This document shows positions 11,424 to 23,558 of a stretch of DNA of 64,000 bases, piece by piece. Both the position numbers and the translations under genes were made by a program. Position 1 is the stretch's first letter, and the number at the start of each line of letters is the position of its first letter. The stretch spans positions 124,435,706 to 124,499,705 of the forward strand of contig JAUPFV010000004.1 of the NCBI GenBank assembly GCA_036936605.1, in the 5' to 3' direction. The notes under the pieces were generated by a model that was not told the origin of the DNA, ran no database searches, and saw only the letters and a program-made list of their open reading frames with translations. Source of the DNA: Limnanthes douglasii subsp. nivea. Lineage: Eukaryota; Streptophyta; Magnoliopsida; Brassicales; Limnanthaceae.

Positions 11424-11978
11424 TGAAAAACACCTGTGTTTTATTAATAATATGGATTACAAGGCAAATTATTTTGCTGTTGATATTGTTTTTATTTCTA
11501 ACTTCCACTTAACCTTACAAATGAGTTACTATTTTCTTATATAGTGGTCTTGTCTTGGAGAGGTCTTTGGTTGCTGCTTCCTCATCTATGCAACCTTTTC
11601 TGGCCTTCCATACGTTTTTTAGACGGAGATACGTCCTTTGGGGCAGCCTTTTCGCATGATGTCAGACCATTCTTCTGTACGTTGTAAGACACAGTTTTCG
11701 TACATCTCAACGGCAATCAGAGATATAAAGAATAATAGAGGCTAAGTGTTAGTGGGTTAATGGCCGCGAGGGTATTAAGTATGAGCTTGTTGGGAACTCT
11801 CTACTCGGTACAACGATGGTTCTCCCTTGTAGGGCAGATTTTGGTTAGGTTAGCCTTAAGCAAACATGTGGTTGTTTAAGGCCGTTAGATCGACGTGTTT
11901 ATTTTCATTTTGCTCCTAAGTCGGTTCCTTTTGGCCCAGGCTTAGTTAACTCACCTCAGACTTATTTGTGTAGTGTCA
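11424..11978 (-). repeat. 5' LTR of the 5.1-12.0 kb Tat-type element
   Basis: Partner of 5096-5773. On the plus strand it begins TGAAAAACACC and ends TAGTGTCA. It lacks the 79 bp duplication of the left copy. Confidence 0.8.
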
Positions 11979-12399
11979 TCCCGATAATTTTTGCAAGATA
12001 AAATAGTCTGAAATTGCAAGATACACATATATAAACTTGCTAAGGTATGGTTTAGATAAAATCTCAAAAGAAGTAAGATGTTCCATTATTTTATGAAAAT
12101 ATAGTGACATTTAGAGGAATAGTGAAAGCAATTCACGTTTTTAAATTTTTAAAAAATTTGATTTTTTTTATCAAAATATCGAGAGATGAAGCGGTTTGAG
12201 TGTAGTGAGTCAGCCCGCTAGAATCTGAACCTTTAATAGAAGGAACATGCTCTATAGTTGTTAAGGTAGAAAGTTGGACCGACTTAATTACCTATCTTAC
12301 TCACCAAATAATCTGCTAGAACGGACACCAAATGTGAACTTATCTAAATTTAACTTTAACTTGACCAAACAAATGTTTTCAAAGATTTTGGAAATTTTA

Positions 12400-12965
12400 T
12401 TCAAGTGAGAACATTTCATCAATGTGTGCTTGCAAGTTACATTCGTGTTGATGAGAAACTTAGTTGTTCATGAGGCATTGACACATAACCCTAATATTTT
12501 TAGGATAAAATGCATCAATTTATAACAATATAGACCCATTGATGACATAAATTTAGTATGCCCTTGGTCATCTGCATACATTGGAATCTAGTTGTAACCA
12601 ACATATGAGTCCATGAGAGAGAGTATATGATTACCACATGCAAGAAATTGATCAATTTACGGGACTCAAAAGAGATCTTTCGGATAACTCTTGTTTAAAT
12701 CTTTAAATCAGTGCACATACACCATTTACCGTTTACCATTTTTATTTTGAACGAGGACAAGGTTCACCATTCACACGAGGTGAATAATATATCTTTTATG
12801 GACTGTGTTTCTTAGGTGGTTTACTTTCGCAACAATAACTTCGTCTTTCTCTAGGGAGAAGAGACAAAATTTATACTTAATATGTTGGATCTTACGATCA
12901 ATAGCTAGTTGATGGCACGCTACCTCTGTAGGAATTCCAATGAGTACATGTGTTTTCCACGTAAA
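12400..12965 (-). pseudogene. gypsy reverse transcriptase scrap
   Basis: The minus strand reads HQLAIDRKIQHIKYK and FSLEKDEVIVAKVNHL (12960-12830), then NLVLVQNKNGKR, FKDLNKSYPKDLF and SLMDSYVGYN down to about 12500. These are the RT fingers and palm start of plant gypsy elements (live copies read VLVKKKNGKWRMC and FTDLNKACPKDPF). It ends before the catalytic YIDD box. It is separate from the element to its left, whose own RT is intact in order. Confidence 0.75.
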
Positions 12966-13044
12966 TGTATCAACTGACTCACATTGTTTATATTTCAAGC
13001 GTTCAGACACCATTCAAGAGTAAATGTATCAACTGACTCACATT
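12962..13044. repeat. 24 bp direct repeat, 59 bp apart
   Basis: The block TAAATGTATCAACTGACTCA plus the next four bases is identical at 12962-12985 and 13021-13044. Confidence 0.85.
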
Positions 13045-15359
13045 TTTCTAAAAAAATTGAGGGTTCTTGTAGGTCATCCATAACATTTATAATGACCAAA
13101 GTCGTGATTATTTGCTATTTTTATGGGTCAAATAAACAGAGTAACATTTGTAGGAGGGGGTCGTTGATTTCTTTGAATCATTATGATTTGGTTGTTAAGC
13201 ACACATAAAATTAGTGATAGATTACATATACAACCCCGTATAATTTATCAAGGAATTGTTAACTGGAAATCATGTTATATGATGAAGGAATGTCTAAAAT
13301 GCAGTATACATGTTTTATGTGTTTTCGCTAGACTATAACCACATCTAACTCCAACTCTCTTGTAACTAGGATATTGACCCATGTTAAACTAGTAAGTAAT
13401 TTTTTTAAAGGTTTAAAGGGCTTTATATTCCGTATTTTGTCGTAGTATTTCTTAAAATTGATATTTTAAAAAAGTCGATGTTTATCATGATCCACCGAAC
13501 CTCAATCCCGACAATACTATATCAATGATGATTGGAACTTAGTACGGCCTAACAACTCTCTGGAAGTTATCATCTTCAAAATAAATAACCGGATATGGTT
13601 GTCGATATAGATCTCTCGAGGTTTAGGCATGTTACTAAAATTTTAATATCTGCCACATGATTTTTTTATATTAATATCTTGAGTAAACCTGAAAATGAAT
13701 TTCCTCTAAAAAAGGTTAAGTCTATTTGAAAATTTAGATCGAGATTAAGGTAATCATCAAACATTTCCACAATGAAAATTGCATGAGGTGCAATATGAGA
13801 AGAATTGAATTTAATGGAGTTTGGCCAGAGATAATGGTTTTGACTCAGAAGTTACTTACTTTGAATCACAACATATACAATCCTGTACAAATTTAACTAA
13901 CTTTAAATTATTACTTAGATTATACACTTTATATTTCAAAGTACGAAAGTCTCACATCTAATGATCTGTATTTTAACAAAAACTTACTTATGGCCGAACC
14001 AAGACGAAAGCCAACGATATAAGGCCTTGAGGAAATACAATCACCATATGCAACCTAAAATCTAAGTGTAATAAATGAAGAATGATTTGTAAAGTATGCT
14101 GACAGACATATGTAAAGTCATTATATTGGTATACAGGTTCCCAAAAGTCTTTGGCTAAATCGTCGACCAAAATGATAAGCAGCTCTAATTTTAAGTAGTC
14201 CCGACAATATTTATAACTAGTCCCATTTTTTTACCCCAAATACCCTTGCAGTAAATATTAATTTCTAACATAATTACTCTAACCAGCCACAAAACAAACC
14301 CAATTTCAAACCTCTCGTTTTCCCTCCCTCATCACCTTATCTTTATTCTACAAAAACCTACAAACTACCACAAATCATAAAACTCTTTTTCCCTCACAAA
14401 AACTGCTCTTTATCAAAACGGAGTAATTTAATCGAATCAACAACAACAAATGGGTAAAGGAAAAAGTAAGATTCTTGATTTTTTATTTTTTGTTTTATAC
14501 GTTTTGAAATGATTTTGCTAGACTGAAGGTTTTTAGGGTGTTAAAATAGATAAATCTAGGATTGTATAAGTTTTTCTAGTGATACGTTCATATGGTTTGG
14601 GTCGATTTGTGTTAGAATATGTATTTTAGGTCAGATATGTGGGCAAAAATGTTTATTTTTGGATTTTGTTTGCATGTGTTCTTATCGTTTAACGGGGCTG
14701 ACCTTCCACCCCCGCGGGGGAGTGTTTTTTTTCCAAGTATTCTTTTCCTCTACCAGGTGAATCTGGGCAGCCCCGATAGGGGATAATAATAATTTTTTAC
14801 AGGTTTTAAATGTTCCATGTCGAGGCTGCCCAGATTCACCCTACGGGGACCTATACTATACATTTAAACATCGACTTGCTGATAAATGGCTTTGTTTGGC
14901 TGTCAAATTTATAGTTTTTTTTGCAATATTCTTGTGTTTAAAGTAACAATCATAGACTCGGGCCAACTCAATAATCCAATTAACTTGGTTAGGCTTAATT
15001 ACAATGGTTGGCCAATAACTAGGCTCGGTCCTACCTAATAACCCAAAAAGTGGAACTGCCTATAGTCACACATAGTTTTATTAAGTTCTAATTTTGATTA
15101 TAATTTATTACTTAGAACTAGAAAACATCATTTTCTAGCACATAAAGAGAAAAAAAATTTAAGTCCATAGTGGCAAATGGTTTGGGAAACAAATGTATGG
15201 TGGGAAATGTGACGGGATGTTTAATGTTTTCATTGGCTTACATCATTTTGGGTGGGAAGTTAAGTATTTTCTTCTTAATTCTAGTATGTACAAAGTTATG
15301 TTTTAAAGTTGACATATCTTTAGACATATAATTGGTCTCACAATTCGAAATTAATAATA
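13045..15359. other. no supported gene; possible leader and intron of a broken gene
   Basis: 13045-14200 shows nothing I recognise. At 14290-14450 there is a pyrimidine-rich, C-rich leader-like stretch ending in CAACAACAACAAATGGGTAAAGG, with a GTAAG donor-like site at 14466, which looks like a plant 5' leader and first exon. The acceptor-like TTATCGCAG at 15367-15375 could be its partner, but the join gives an early stop. The stretch also holds the inverted repeat at 14756-14840. Confidence 0.35.
14756..14840. repeat. 17 bp perfect inverted repeat with 51 bp loop
   Basis: GGTGAATCTGGGCAGCC at 14756-14772 is the exact reverse complement of 14824-14840. It sits in a GC-rich island with C and G runs (14709-14722) inside AT-rich DNA. 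It could be a transposon end or a stem-loop; flanking target duplications were not found. Confidence 0.8.
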
Positions 15360-15375
15360 TTTTTGTTGTTATCGC

Positions 15376-18053
15376 AGACAACAGATAGCCAGGCCGGAGA
15401 ATGAAAAAATTAGCAAGACACAACATGAATATAATGAGGCCAAACAAATTTTGAAGAAGGTTTGGTCGCACCCATAGTTATCAGCGGCGTGCGGCGTTCC
15501 ATGGCGAAGAGGGCTAAAAAATCCACAACGGCGAGACGAGTGGCGAGGCGATGGCCACCTGACATGCGGCGATCAATTACATGAATAATATTTTTATAGC
15601 ACATAATTGTAATTTAAATAATACTATTTAGAAATTTAAACTAACAATAACAACTTAAACATCCAATTATATAATTCTTAGAACATCTGAGTCAAATGAC
15701 AAACACATAGACTAAAATATCCAATTATAAAACATCCAATCACATAATTCTTAAAACATCCGATTCAGATGACAAACATAGACTAAAATACATCATCGTC
15801 TGATACAACATTTTCACACCTCTCATCTCCATCATGTTCTCCATTGATATTCCATAATAGAGTATCTTATTCAGAGTCTTCATCAACAAGCCTCCAATCT
15901 TTTATGCGAGCTGTTGAAGACGATAGATTCTTAGACTGAAGATTGTAGTTTACTTTATCAGCCTCAACAGCTCCAACATTAACTCATTCCAAAACATCTT
16001 CATCTTTCCAAAACTTAGTTTAGGTTTTTATTTTTTTAGTTTAAAAAAAATCAAGCTTAGCCCCTTGCCACGGCCGCCACGGCGAGCGCCATAGCCGCCA
16101 CTGACACCACGGTCGCCACTGCCGCTACGCCCGCCACGACGAACGCCACACTAAGGGCCTCGCCACGCCCCACCCTGAGGCGATATTGCCTAGCCTCGCC
16201 TTGCCACGGCCACAACAGACCGCCGCAACCGCCACTTGATAACTATGGTCACACCCAGTAGTGGTAGTGAGAGTTCCTCTCGTGCAGTGGAAGCTAGCAT
16301 GGGAGAGTGGGAAGAGTGTTTGAAGCATTTAGATCGCTTCGTACAACGTAAAAAGTTTTGTATCGCTAGGGAGCGTACTATGATGGATCACCTCGACACG
16401 ATGAGCGTTCTCTAAAAGATGAGTCAGGTGGCGAGGAGGAAGAAAAAGAGGTACTCAGGCTACCCGTTTGTAGCCATGTACGTTCTAAGAATCCCGAGAT
16501 TCTGAGGAACTTGTTCCTTTCATATATACTGTAATTCATTTTCCGTACTACACGCACCACGAAGCTTTCAACATTTTCATGGGCAATGTAAGTAATATAA
16601 TTTACGTCTCCAATATTTTTTTTGTTTCTTAATTTTTTTTTTATCTTGATATGTTTTTAATTGTTTCAGTCTTGTCCTGGCATTACAGTCCAAGCCAAAT
16701 ATATTCTACTCGGTCAATGAGACTTGAAGAACCAACATAGTATGAAGGCTCTCGTCGAATGTACTCTATTTTGGCCGTTTTTGCACCACTTGCTAAAATA
16801 CAACTCGAACTCACAGTTGGACGAGGTATTTATCGAAAGGTGGCATCAGGAGATTAACACATTCACGTTCTCCTTCGGCGAGATGACTCTCATGTTGGAC
16901 GATATGTATATCATTATCGGTATCCCGGTGAAGGGAAAAATAATCAAGAAGTTTAAGACCACCCAATTATATTAATGTTATATTCGATACAGTGAGCTCT
17001 TGGGAGTTACGCCTGGGGTGATTTAAGAAGAGATTAAGCAACATGATGGGAGCGGTTTCGGTCTTAGATAACTTAAGGAGAAATTTTCAGGAAACAAGTA
17101 TTTGGATGTTAATATCGTGCGTACCGTTGAGATGAATACACATGTAACTCGTGCGTATATCCTTTTCTTCTTTGGTTGTACCATATTCACGAACACAAGC
17201 CAGAAACCATTTAATGTAATTTTCTCTACCATTTAGAGTACTTTGATAGGCTTAAAGAGTTTGCATGAGGTACATGTGCTTTGGTGTCGTTGTATAAGAG
17301 TTTGTGAGGCATTTATAAGACATCATTGAAGAATCTCTTTGGTTTCTCCACGTTATTGGACTGTTGGGTCTACGACCATTTCCCATGCTTTCGAGTTTTC
17401 GTGAACAACAATTATAGCCCAACTCACCCAAAGATGTTGAGTTGGTTGTCCAAAAAACTTACGGGGAAAAATTTTCAACGGAAGAGTTACTACCGCAAAA
17501 TCTTTATCGCTCAAGAAGAAAATGATGTAAGTATTCTATATAGCTACCGTTATTTTTTTACCTTACCGATAAGTTTATATGTTTGTTTGTTACAAGGTTA
17601 TGTTTTTGTTTGCAGGTGATTTCCCAGCCTTACCTTGACATTAGAGAGGCATTTCTGGTGCAGGAGATTAAGTTTTATCGCAATTATATTCGCATTATGT
17701 ATATCAATGACGTATACTTATCGGATCGAGTGATGCAGCAATTTAGTTGGATCCAAGAAAAGGCGTTGGATCCCATTGCAGCTCAATCTGGTCTCACCAA
17801 ATGTGATAATACGCGGTATGTTGTTAAAGCGTAGCATTGGGAAAACTGGAGTGACCACTTGTATGTGATCGAAAAGTACACACACCCATTTTCGGGAAGC
17901 TATAGGACATCGACGCCTCTGTACACATCTTATGTTGCAAAGTACGATTGGTTTCACATCACTCTGCGTATCCTTGACGAGCACTCAAATGTGGATGCGA
18001 TTTATACGATAAATCATATTCTCCCTCTTGACGACAGTCTAGAAAATACATAA
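15376..18053 (+). pseudogene. plant mobile domain (MAIN-like) pseudogene, split by a transposon
   Basis: The plus strand carries the plant mobile domain, a transposase-associated fold also found in MAIN-like host genes. Motifs are IERWHQEINTFTFSFGEMTLMLDDMYIIIG at about 16828-16920, YKSL near 17295, LLDCWVYDHFP at 17349-17382, and a C-terminal block with YLDIREAF and LPLDDSLENT ending at TAA 18051. Introns are visible: donor GTAAGTAAT at 16587 with acceptor TTTCAG near 16668, and donor GTAAGTATT at 17527 with acceptor TTTGCAG at 17615. Stops near 16413 and 16721 and a frameshift near 17250 disable it. The first recognisable exon is interrupted by the insertion 15474-16246. Confidence 0.75.
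15474..16246. mobile_element. 773 bp non-autonomous TIR transposon with 10 bp target duplication
   Basis: The ends are ATAGTTATCA and TGATAACTAT, exact inverted copies. The flanks GGTCGCACCC (15464-15473) and GGTCACACCC (16247-16256) differ at one base and form a 10 bp target duplication. The inner ends are GC-rich (GGCG and GCC repeats), while the middle (15590-16060) is AT-rich. No transposase is present. A 9-11 bp duplication suggests a Mutator-type element, but the termini are not the usual G-starting ones, so the superfamily is uncertain. Removing it restores a continuous exon of the plant-mobile-domain pseudogene. Confidence 0.8.
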
Positions 18054-18299
18054 ACTTTACCAAGAGAGTGCTTCAAATCACAAGTCTATGGCTCATTATC
18101 ATTCTAGGTATCTTGATACTTTGTTTTATGTTTTAGTGAAGTTTTGTTGTGAACAATTTATTCGCTATTTTATATGTTGTACAACATAACATTGGATGGT
18201 TTGTATGATGTATAACATTGGTTGTGTTTAATCGGTACAATGGTTTTTATGTTGTCTACGGTTTCTATATTGGTATTATGTTTGTCTTTTTAGTTAATT

Positions 18300-18880
18300 T
18301 GGTTTGATATAGTTTGTATAACATAACATTGGGTTTGATGAAATCCTTGCGGAGGGTTTAAGTTAGTTTAATACACTAGGTATTGTTGAACTTGCATATC
18401 CCCATCGGGTGACAATTTTTCATCTGTCGCGGCTACATACCAAATACCAAACAACTTTAAGGTTTGATTCTGGGTGCACTCCCTTCTGGGTTAAACATTA
18501 TCACCCTCCGGGTAAGTTTCAAACCGTCGGGTGAAAAATCCTTCACTCGCCAGGGACGCATACCAAATAGGCACAACATTTTGGACTTGATTATGGTTGT
18601 CTCCCCGCTGGAGCAAAATACGCGCTCCGCCGAGGTGAGCTGCACAGGGTGAAATGTTTCTACCCATAGAGCTATTTTTCCCCAGGCGGGTGCAAAAAAT
18701 CTGACCCTTGGGGATGCACCTTTTAAAAAAATGAAGACAGACAGTTTTCAGGTGCTTTCCTCGTCGATTCGAAAATTCTCACCCTTCGGCATTATTCCCC
18801 CCTTCCCCCGATTGAGAATTGGTGGTATTCCGAATGAGAATTACCACCATGTCGGGTGGTAATTTATAAATATTTTTACA
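18300..18880. other. GC-rich patch with repeated GGGTG / CACCC motifs
   Basis: Many short G or C runs with local inversions, for example ACCACCATGTCGGGTGGT at 18843-18860 and CACCCTCCGGGTAAG at 18503. The style resembles the GC-rich patch at 14700-14850 on the other side of the pseudogene, so both may be parts of one larger mobile unit. No coding sequence is supported. Confidence 0.35.
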
Positions 18881-19559
18881 AAGACTCTCGTCAATTTTGG
18901 ATATTCAGCCAAACTTTATTGGTTTTCCGCTAAAGTTTTTGAAGATTTCTGCCAAATCCCCATCTATAAATGATAGAACCACGCTCGAGCGATATATGTA
19001 CCAATGTGTGATTTCAATTGGAATGTGCACGAAGATGCAAACCTTTTCAAATATGTTGAGTTTGTAAAAGGCCTGATGTCGCAAGAAACGCCGGATTTCA
19101 TTGATGTTGTTTTATGCATAATGTACTCCATGCACGACCCGGAGGCAACGTGTTCGGGGTCTATGATGCCCTGACCACGTAGACGTGAAGAAGTGGCCGA
19201 CAAGTTATATTAATTGAACATTGTACTGATTATACTGATTGAGTCAGTACCTTACGAAGTCTAATGTAAAACCCACGATGTATTCAGTATGACGTTTCAA
19301 AGTACTATTATGAAATATATTTAGAAACATGTGATGCATGAAGAGCAGGAGAAATGGGACGTGACTGTCACCAACGTTAGAGCTTACCCAAGTCTTGATG
19401 GAACTAGCAAGGATGAAGAATATCATTTCGAGAAACGATTCAATCATGGATGGAATTATCCGTCACCATGAACGCGCCTTAAACGTCTACTATGTCAACT
19501 TTGTCTACTATTTATCTATTTTTGTTGTTTGTATTTGTATTTATAATTATGTAATGTCT

Positions 19560-20450
19560 TAAATTATGTGAAGATGAAGAAGCAGATTAGTGTCAAGTTT
19601 GAGATGAGTGATCAGGGTAGGGCAAAAAACATTCTTGGGATAGAGATTACCATGAATAGAAGCGTAGAATCATTACATTTGTCTCAATGAAGCTACATTG
19701 AGAAAGTGCTACAACGATTTAACATGTTTGATGCAAAGGTAGTTAGCATCTTGTTTGCCACTTGTTTTAAATTGTATGCAGCGGGGTAGGCCAATGAAAA
19801 TGTTGAGTTGTAACAAATATTGAAGGTTTCAAACTTAAGTACAATTATAAGTACCATGTATGTTCTGCTGTGTGCACGTCCTGATATTTCACATGCGGTT
19901 AGTGTAGTCAGCAGGTACATTGGATTCCTTGGGAAAAACACTAGCATGTAGTGAAATTGATATTTTGGTATCTTAAGAATATTGTGAATGTTGGCTTGAT
20001 TTTCAACAAGAACAACATTAATGGATAATGCAAGATGAGTCGTTGGTTTTGTTGAATCCGATTTTGCAAGTGATATAAATTAGATCTCTAACATTGTATA
20101 TTTTTACTCTAATTGGGAGTGTGATCACTTCGAAAGGACCATTGCAAGTTATTGTAGCTTTGTTTACAATAGAGACAGAGTATATGGCGATAACAGAAGT
20201 AGTTAAGGAGGCAACATGGTTGCAAAGTTTGGTTGCAGATTTGGGCTTGGATATGACTAGTATAACAATGTATTGTGACAATAAAATAGTCATATACCTT
20301 ACAGGAACCACGTGTACCACGAGCGTACAAAGCATATAGATGTCATGTATCATTTTACTTGTGATATAATATCAAAAGAAATTGTTGATGTGAAGAAATG
20401 ATATTCGTCTCAATGAGAAGATTTGTTAAGAACGAGTCAAATAGTATACC
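19560..20450 (+). pseudogene. copia RT-RNase H scrap
   Basis: Across frames the plus strand reads KNILGIEITMNRS and SYIEKVLQRFNMFDAK (19620-19740), STMYVLLCARPDISHAVSVV (19850-19910) and GFVESDFASDIN. The RNase H end follows: YMAITEVVKEATWLQSLVADLGL at 20183-20250, YCDNK at 20272, and HERTKHIDVMYHF near 20315-20360. This is the second half of a copia pol. No LTR was recognised beside it. Confidence 0.85.
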
Positions 20451-22390
20451 TTGTAAGTTGTAATTCTTATGTTCACATTATATGTTTGTGTTCACTGGTA
20501 CATGGTTATTTTATTGATAGTTTTTAATAGTGTCTTTTTTTTTAAAATCCAATTAGGACCATTATCTATATATAATCCGTATAAATAGACTATTAGGATA
20601 ACACAAAAAGACACTAAAATCGGTAATCATTTTCTCTTATAGTGAAACACTTTTCTTTGACGGTGCCTGTTGACATAGACATTATTGTCGAACCATGTTA
20701 AAATCATGTGTTCTTTTCTTTTTCGTGTTTTTTATTTTGTTTCATGTTTGAGTCATTTGTGAAAATATTGCATTAATTTTATAACACAAACATTTGAGTT
20801 ACAAGGCATAAATCATCCATTAACTGATATTTGAGATGTCTTAGTAACTCAATTTTTTCTCATTCTATTAGTTCACTTCATCAAATTCTTCATCTTCTCT
20901 GGTTTCACTATCTTCATCGTCGTCGTCTTGTCTTCTTTGGTTTCAAAATCATTGTCGTCATCTCCACCAATTTCATAATTTTTGGTGTCATGTTGTTCAG
21001 TTAATTTTTTATAGTCTTCAGATTTTTTTATGTTTCAATGTCTTGGTTTGCTTCTTTTTCGATGAGGTAATTGGTTACATGTTCATAAAAATTCTCTTTC
21101 TTTAGTTTCTTAGGATGGTTGATCACCTAGAGTTTGATCGTCCATAACACCTGAATTGGGTGTAGATGAAAGCGAGATAGAAAGAGGACGAGAGATTTGA
21201 AAATTAAAGACTTTGCTTGAATTTTGATGCGCGTCTTTCGACCTAGAGAAGGATTCACGCAAATCGTCGAAATCGAAAACCTATGTCGGGGGTTGACCGG
21301 GTGTTGTAACTTATTTGTTGTTACAACTTAAATACCATTATTGTACTGAAATTCTATTATATTGTTTCAGTATATCAAAATATCGTTTGGGTACAATTTA
21401 TTACTGTAAAATAAAGATAAAATATAAAAAAACAAATTAAAAACAAACAATTTAGTTTTTGGAATAGTTTTTTTTTTTGAAATAGTTAAGAAAATCAAAT
21501 CAAATAATTCAAAGCGTATAAAATTAAAATAAATATGTTATAGTTTGTTTAGAATTCAATTAGTACAAAATTATATTTTATTTGATCTAAAAATTGTCAA
21601 TACAAAATTGGTTTTGACATTTTCAACTACTATAAGGAGAAATGCGAGATTTAAATCCATTATTGATTTTTTTATAATTTTTTTTCATATAATCTCTTGA
21701 TTCCAAAATATTTGGTGAAAGTCCATTGACTATAACGATTTTTTTTAATTTTTAAAATTTTCGATGAACGTCATTTAACCATAATGTACATCAAGGCATG
21801 TTACAATAATATGTAAATAAGTTTTAGTTCGTAGAATCCCTTTATGATCAAATTCTTGGATCATCTTCTAGGTGACTATCATCGAAAGAGTTATAATGTC
21901 AATACTCATAAACCTAACCGCATTGATATCTTATAGCTTTAATAATAATGGTGGAAAGATCTATTATTATCTTTTTGAATAAGTAGGAAAGAATATCAAC
22001 GAACACTGGGATGATACTAAGAAATACGAAAAAAAAAATATTCCGAAGAATCTCGGTAATAATTCCATGAACAATCCTCTATAGGATTAGATTCTTTTTA
22101 TAATAAAAATTTGATAAAAATACGAAAACCAAAATGAAAAGGAAGAAGAAAAATATAGCATATAATCTTGAGACTCAAATTGCCGTATACTAATAAATGC
22201 GTCACTAGTGATACTAATAAAGATCATTGATTGCTTCGCTAAAAAAACCTAATTTTCTAGTCAGCCCCCTCAGTTGAAATTGAGATGCAATGAGCACAAA
22301 TAGAATAAAACAAAAAATAGCCCCACTGTATTTTTCTAAATGTCTAAAACTTGCACAGTTGCATTGATTAGTTTGGACGACGTACGAAAC
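20451..22390. other. gene-free AT-rich stretch downstream of CSN4
   Basis: No supported gene. At 20870-21000 the minus strand could encode an acidic, Asp/Glu-rich segment (DDDEDSETREDEEFDEVN then stop), and near 21140 it has an ATG starting MDDQTLGDQPS that stops at once. This may be a dead acidic-tail gene but no family is recognisable. Confidence 0.4.
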
Positions 22391-22393
22391 ATG

Positions 22394-22399
22394 TTTATT
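22394..22399 (-). promoter_or_regulatory. candidate polyadenylation signal of CSN4
   Basis: AATAAA on the minus strand, about 420 bases downstream of the CSN4 stop. Plant signals are loose, so this is only a candidate. Confidence 0.3.
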
Positions 22400-22816
22400 G
22401 GATAAGAAAATTTCAGATACAGGTTCAAAAAGTGTTACATGGATTTGCTCACTTCAAAATAACAGAACATGAGTATAAAACTGTATTTGGTAAAAACATT
22501 TGTACATGGATCAAGACGAAACGCCTTTCTATACTAATCATACATACTTCTGTCTTCAAAGAATAATAAAAAAATCTGCAACCAAGCCATTTCCATCTCT
22601 CGAGACATTTGCACAAATTTCACCAACTCTCTCAGTAGACAGGGAATGAATTCCAAAAATGTACACTTGCAGAATTTGAAGATTAAATAAATTCAACCTA
22701 GTACGAAAATGAAATTCGAGAATTATACATACGGCTATTACAATCACGAATTTGATGGAAAAGAGATGTTTTGTTCACAAACAAATTTGATTCAATCACC
22801 CTATGGCTACACTCCA

Positions 22817-23519
22817 TTATATAGGGATAGCAATTCCTTTCTTTCCCATGCCATCCAGAATATCATTCAAGGACTGACACAATTGAGCAATCTGCAAAAC
22901 AATTAAATGTACACAAATAGAGCTTATATAATTATGTCAACTATATCCTTTTAGTACAAATTATCTTCAGTGGTCTTACCTGTTGATCCCATTGTTGCAA
23001 CTCCTCTGTGTCATCTTCAAAATGTATAAATTCTTCCACCTGATGCATACAACTTTAATCAATTCATTGATTTACTCAAGATGTGAAAGGAATATTTGTT
23101 TTTTCTGGTATCAAACCAGAAAATTAACAAAAGATGTGTATGTTTTAGCTTTTTACTGAGATTAAATCAGGACGGTGACGTTGCCTAAATCTCTCTAGAT
23201 GGTCATAGAAGAGTATACATGAGAAAAAAACGAACTAATATTACTATTGGTGAACATGAACCGAAAAAGAAAAAAAACAAGCCAAATGAACCAAAATGAA
23301 ACTTCCGACTCTTAGTAAAAGCCAGTTTGATTTTGGTTTTAGTTGATAGAAAAACAAAACCGAACCAACCTAAACCGAACTCAATACACAAATCCAAAAA
23401 AACAAACATTTTCAGATATTTTTGAATGTAAATTAAATATTTTCAATTATATTTGTAATATATTTATTAAATAGATCTAATAATTTTTTTTTTACAACAT
23501 AATCAAATATTATTTTTTG

Positions 23520-23558
<39 letters not shown>

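Larger units (their letters stand above)
5096..11978 (-). mobile_element. Ty3/gypsy retrotransposon, Tat type, decayed and lacking gag
   Basis: Two similar direct repeats (5096-5773 and 11424-11978) bound a minus-strand pol remnant with the order protease, RT, RNase H, second RNase H, integrase. The second RNase H between the first one and integrase is the hallmark of the plant Tat lineage. Only about 0.4 kb separates the 5' LTR from protease, so gag is gone, and the integrase core is also largely deleted. A plus-strand reading frame lies between pol and the 3' LTR (6082-7154). The element cannot be autonomous. Confidence 0.85.

Noticed and set aside
14290..14470. Start of an intact host gene (leader plus MGKGK...)
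   Set aside because: The only plausible acceptor (15375) joined to the donor at 14466 gives a stop within a few codons, and no later coding continuity was found.
23203..23409. Minus-strand open frame as an extra CSN4 exon
   Set aside because: It is in intron 12; the 14 chosen exons already give the full 397-residue protein with perfect splice phase.
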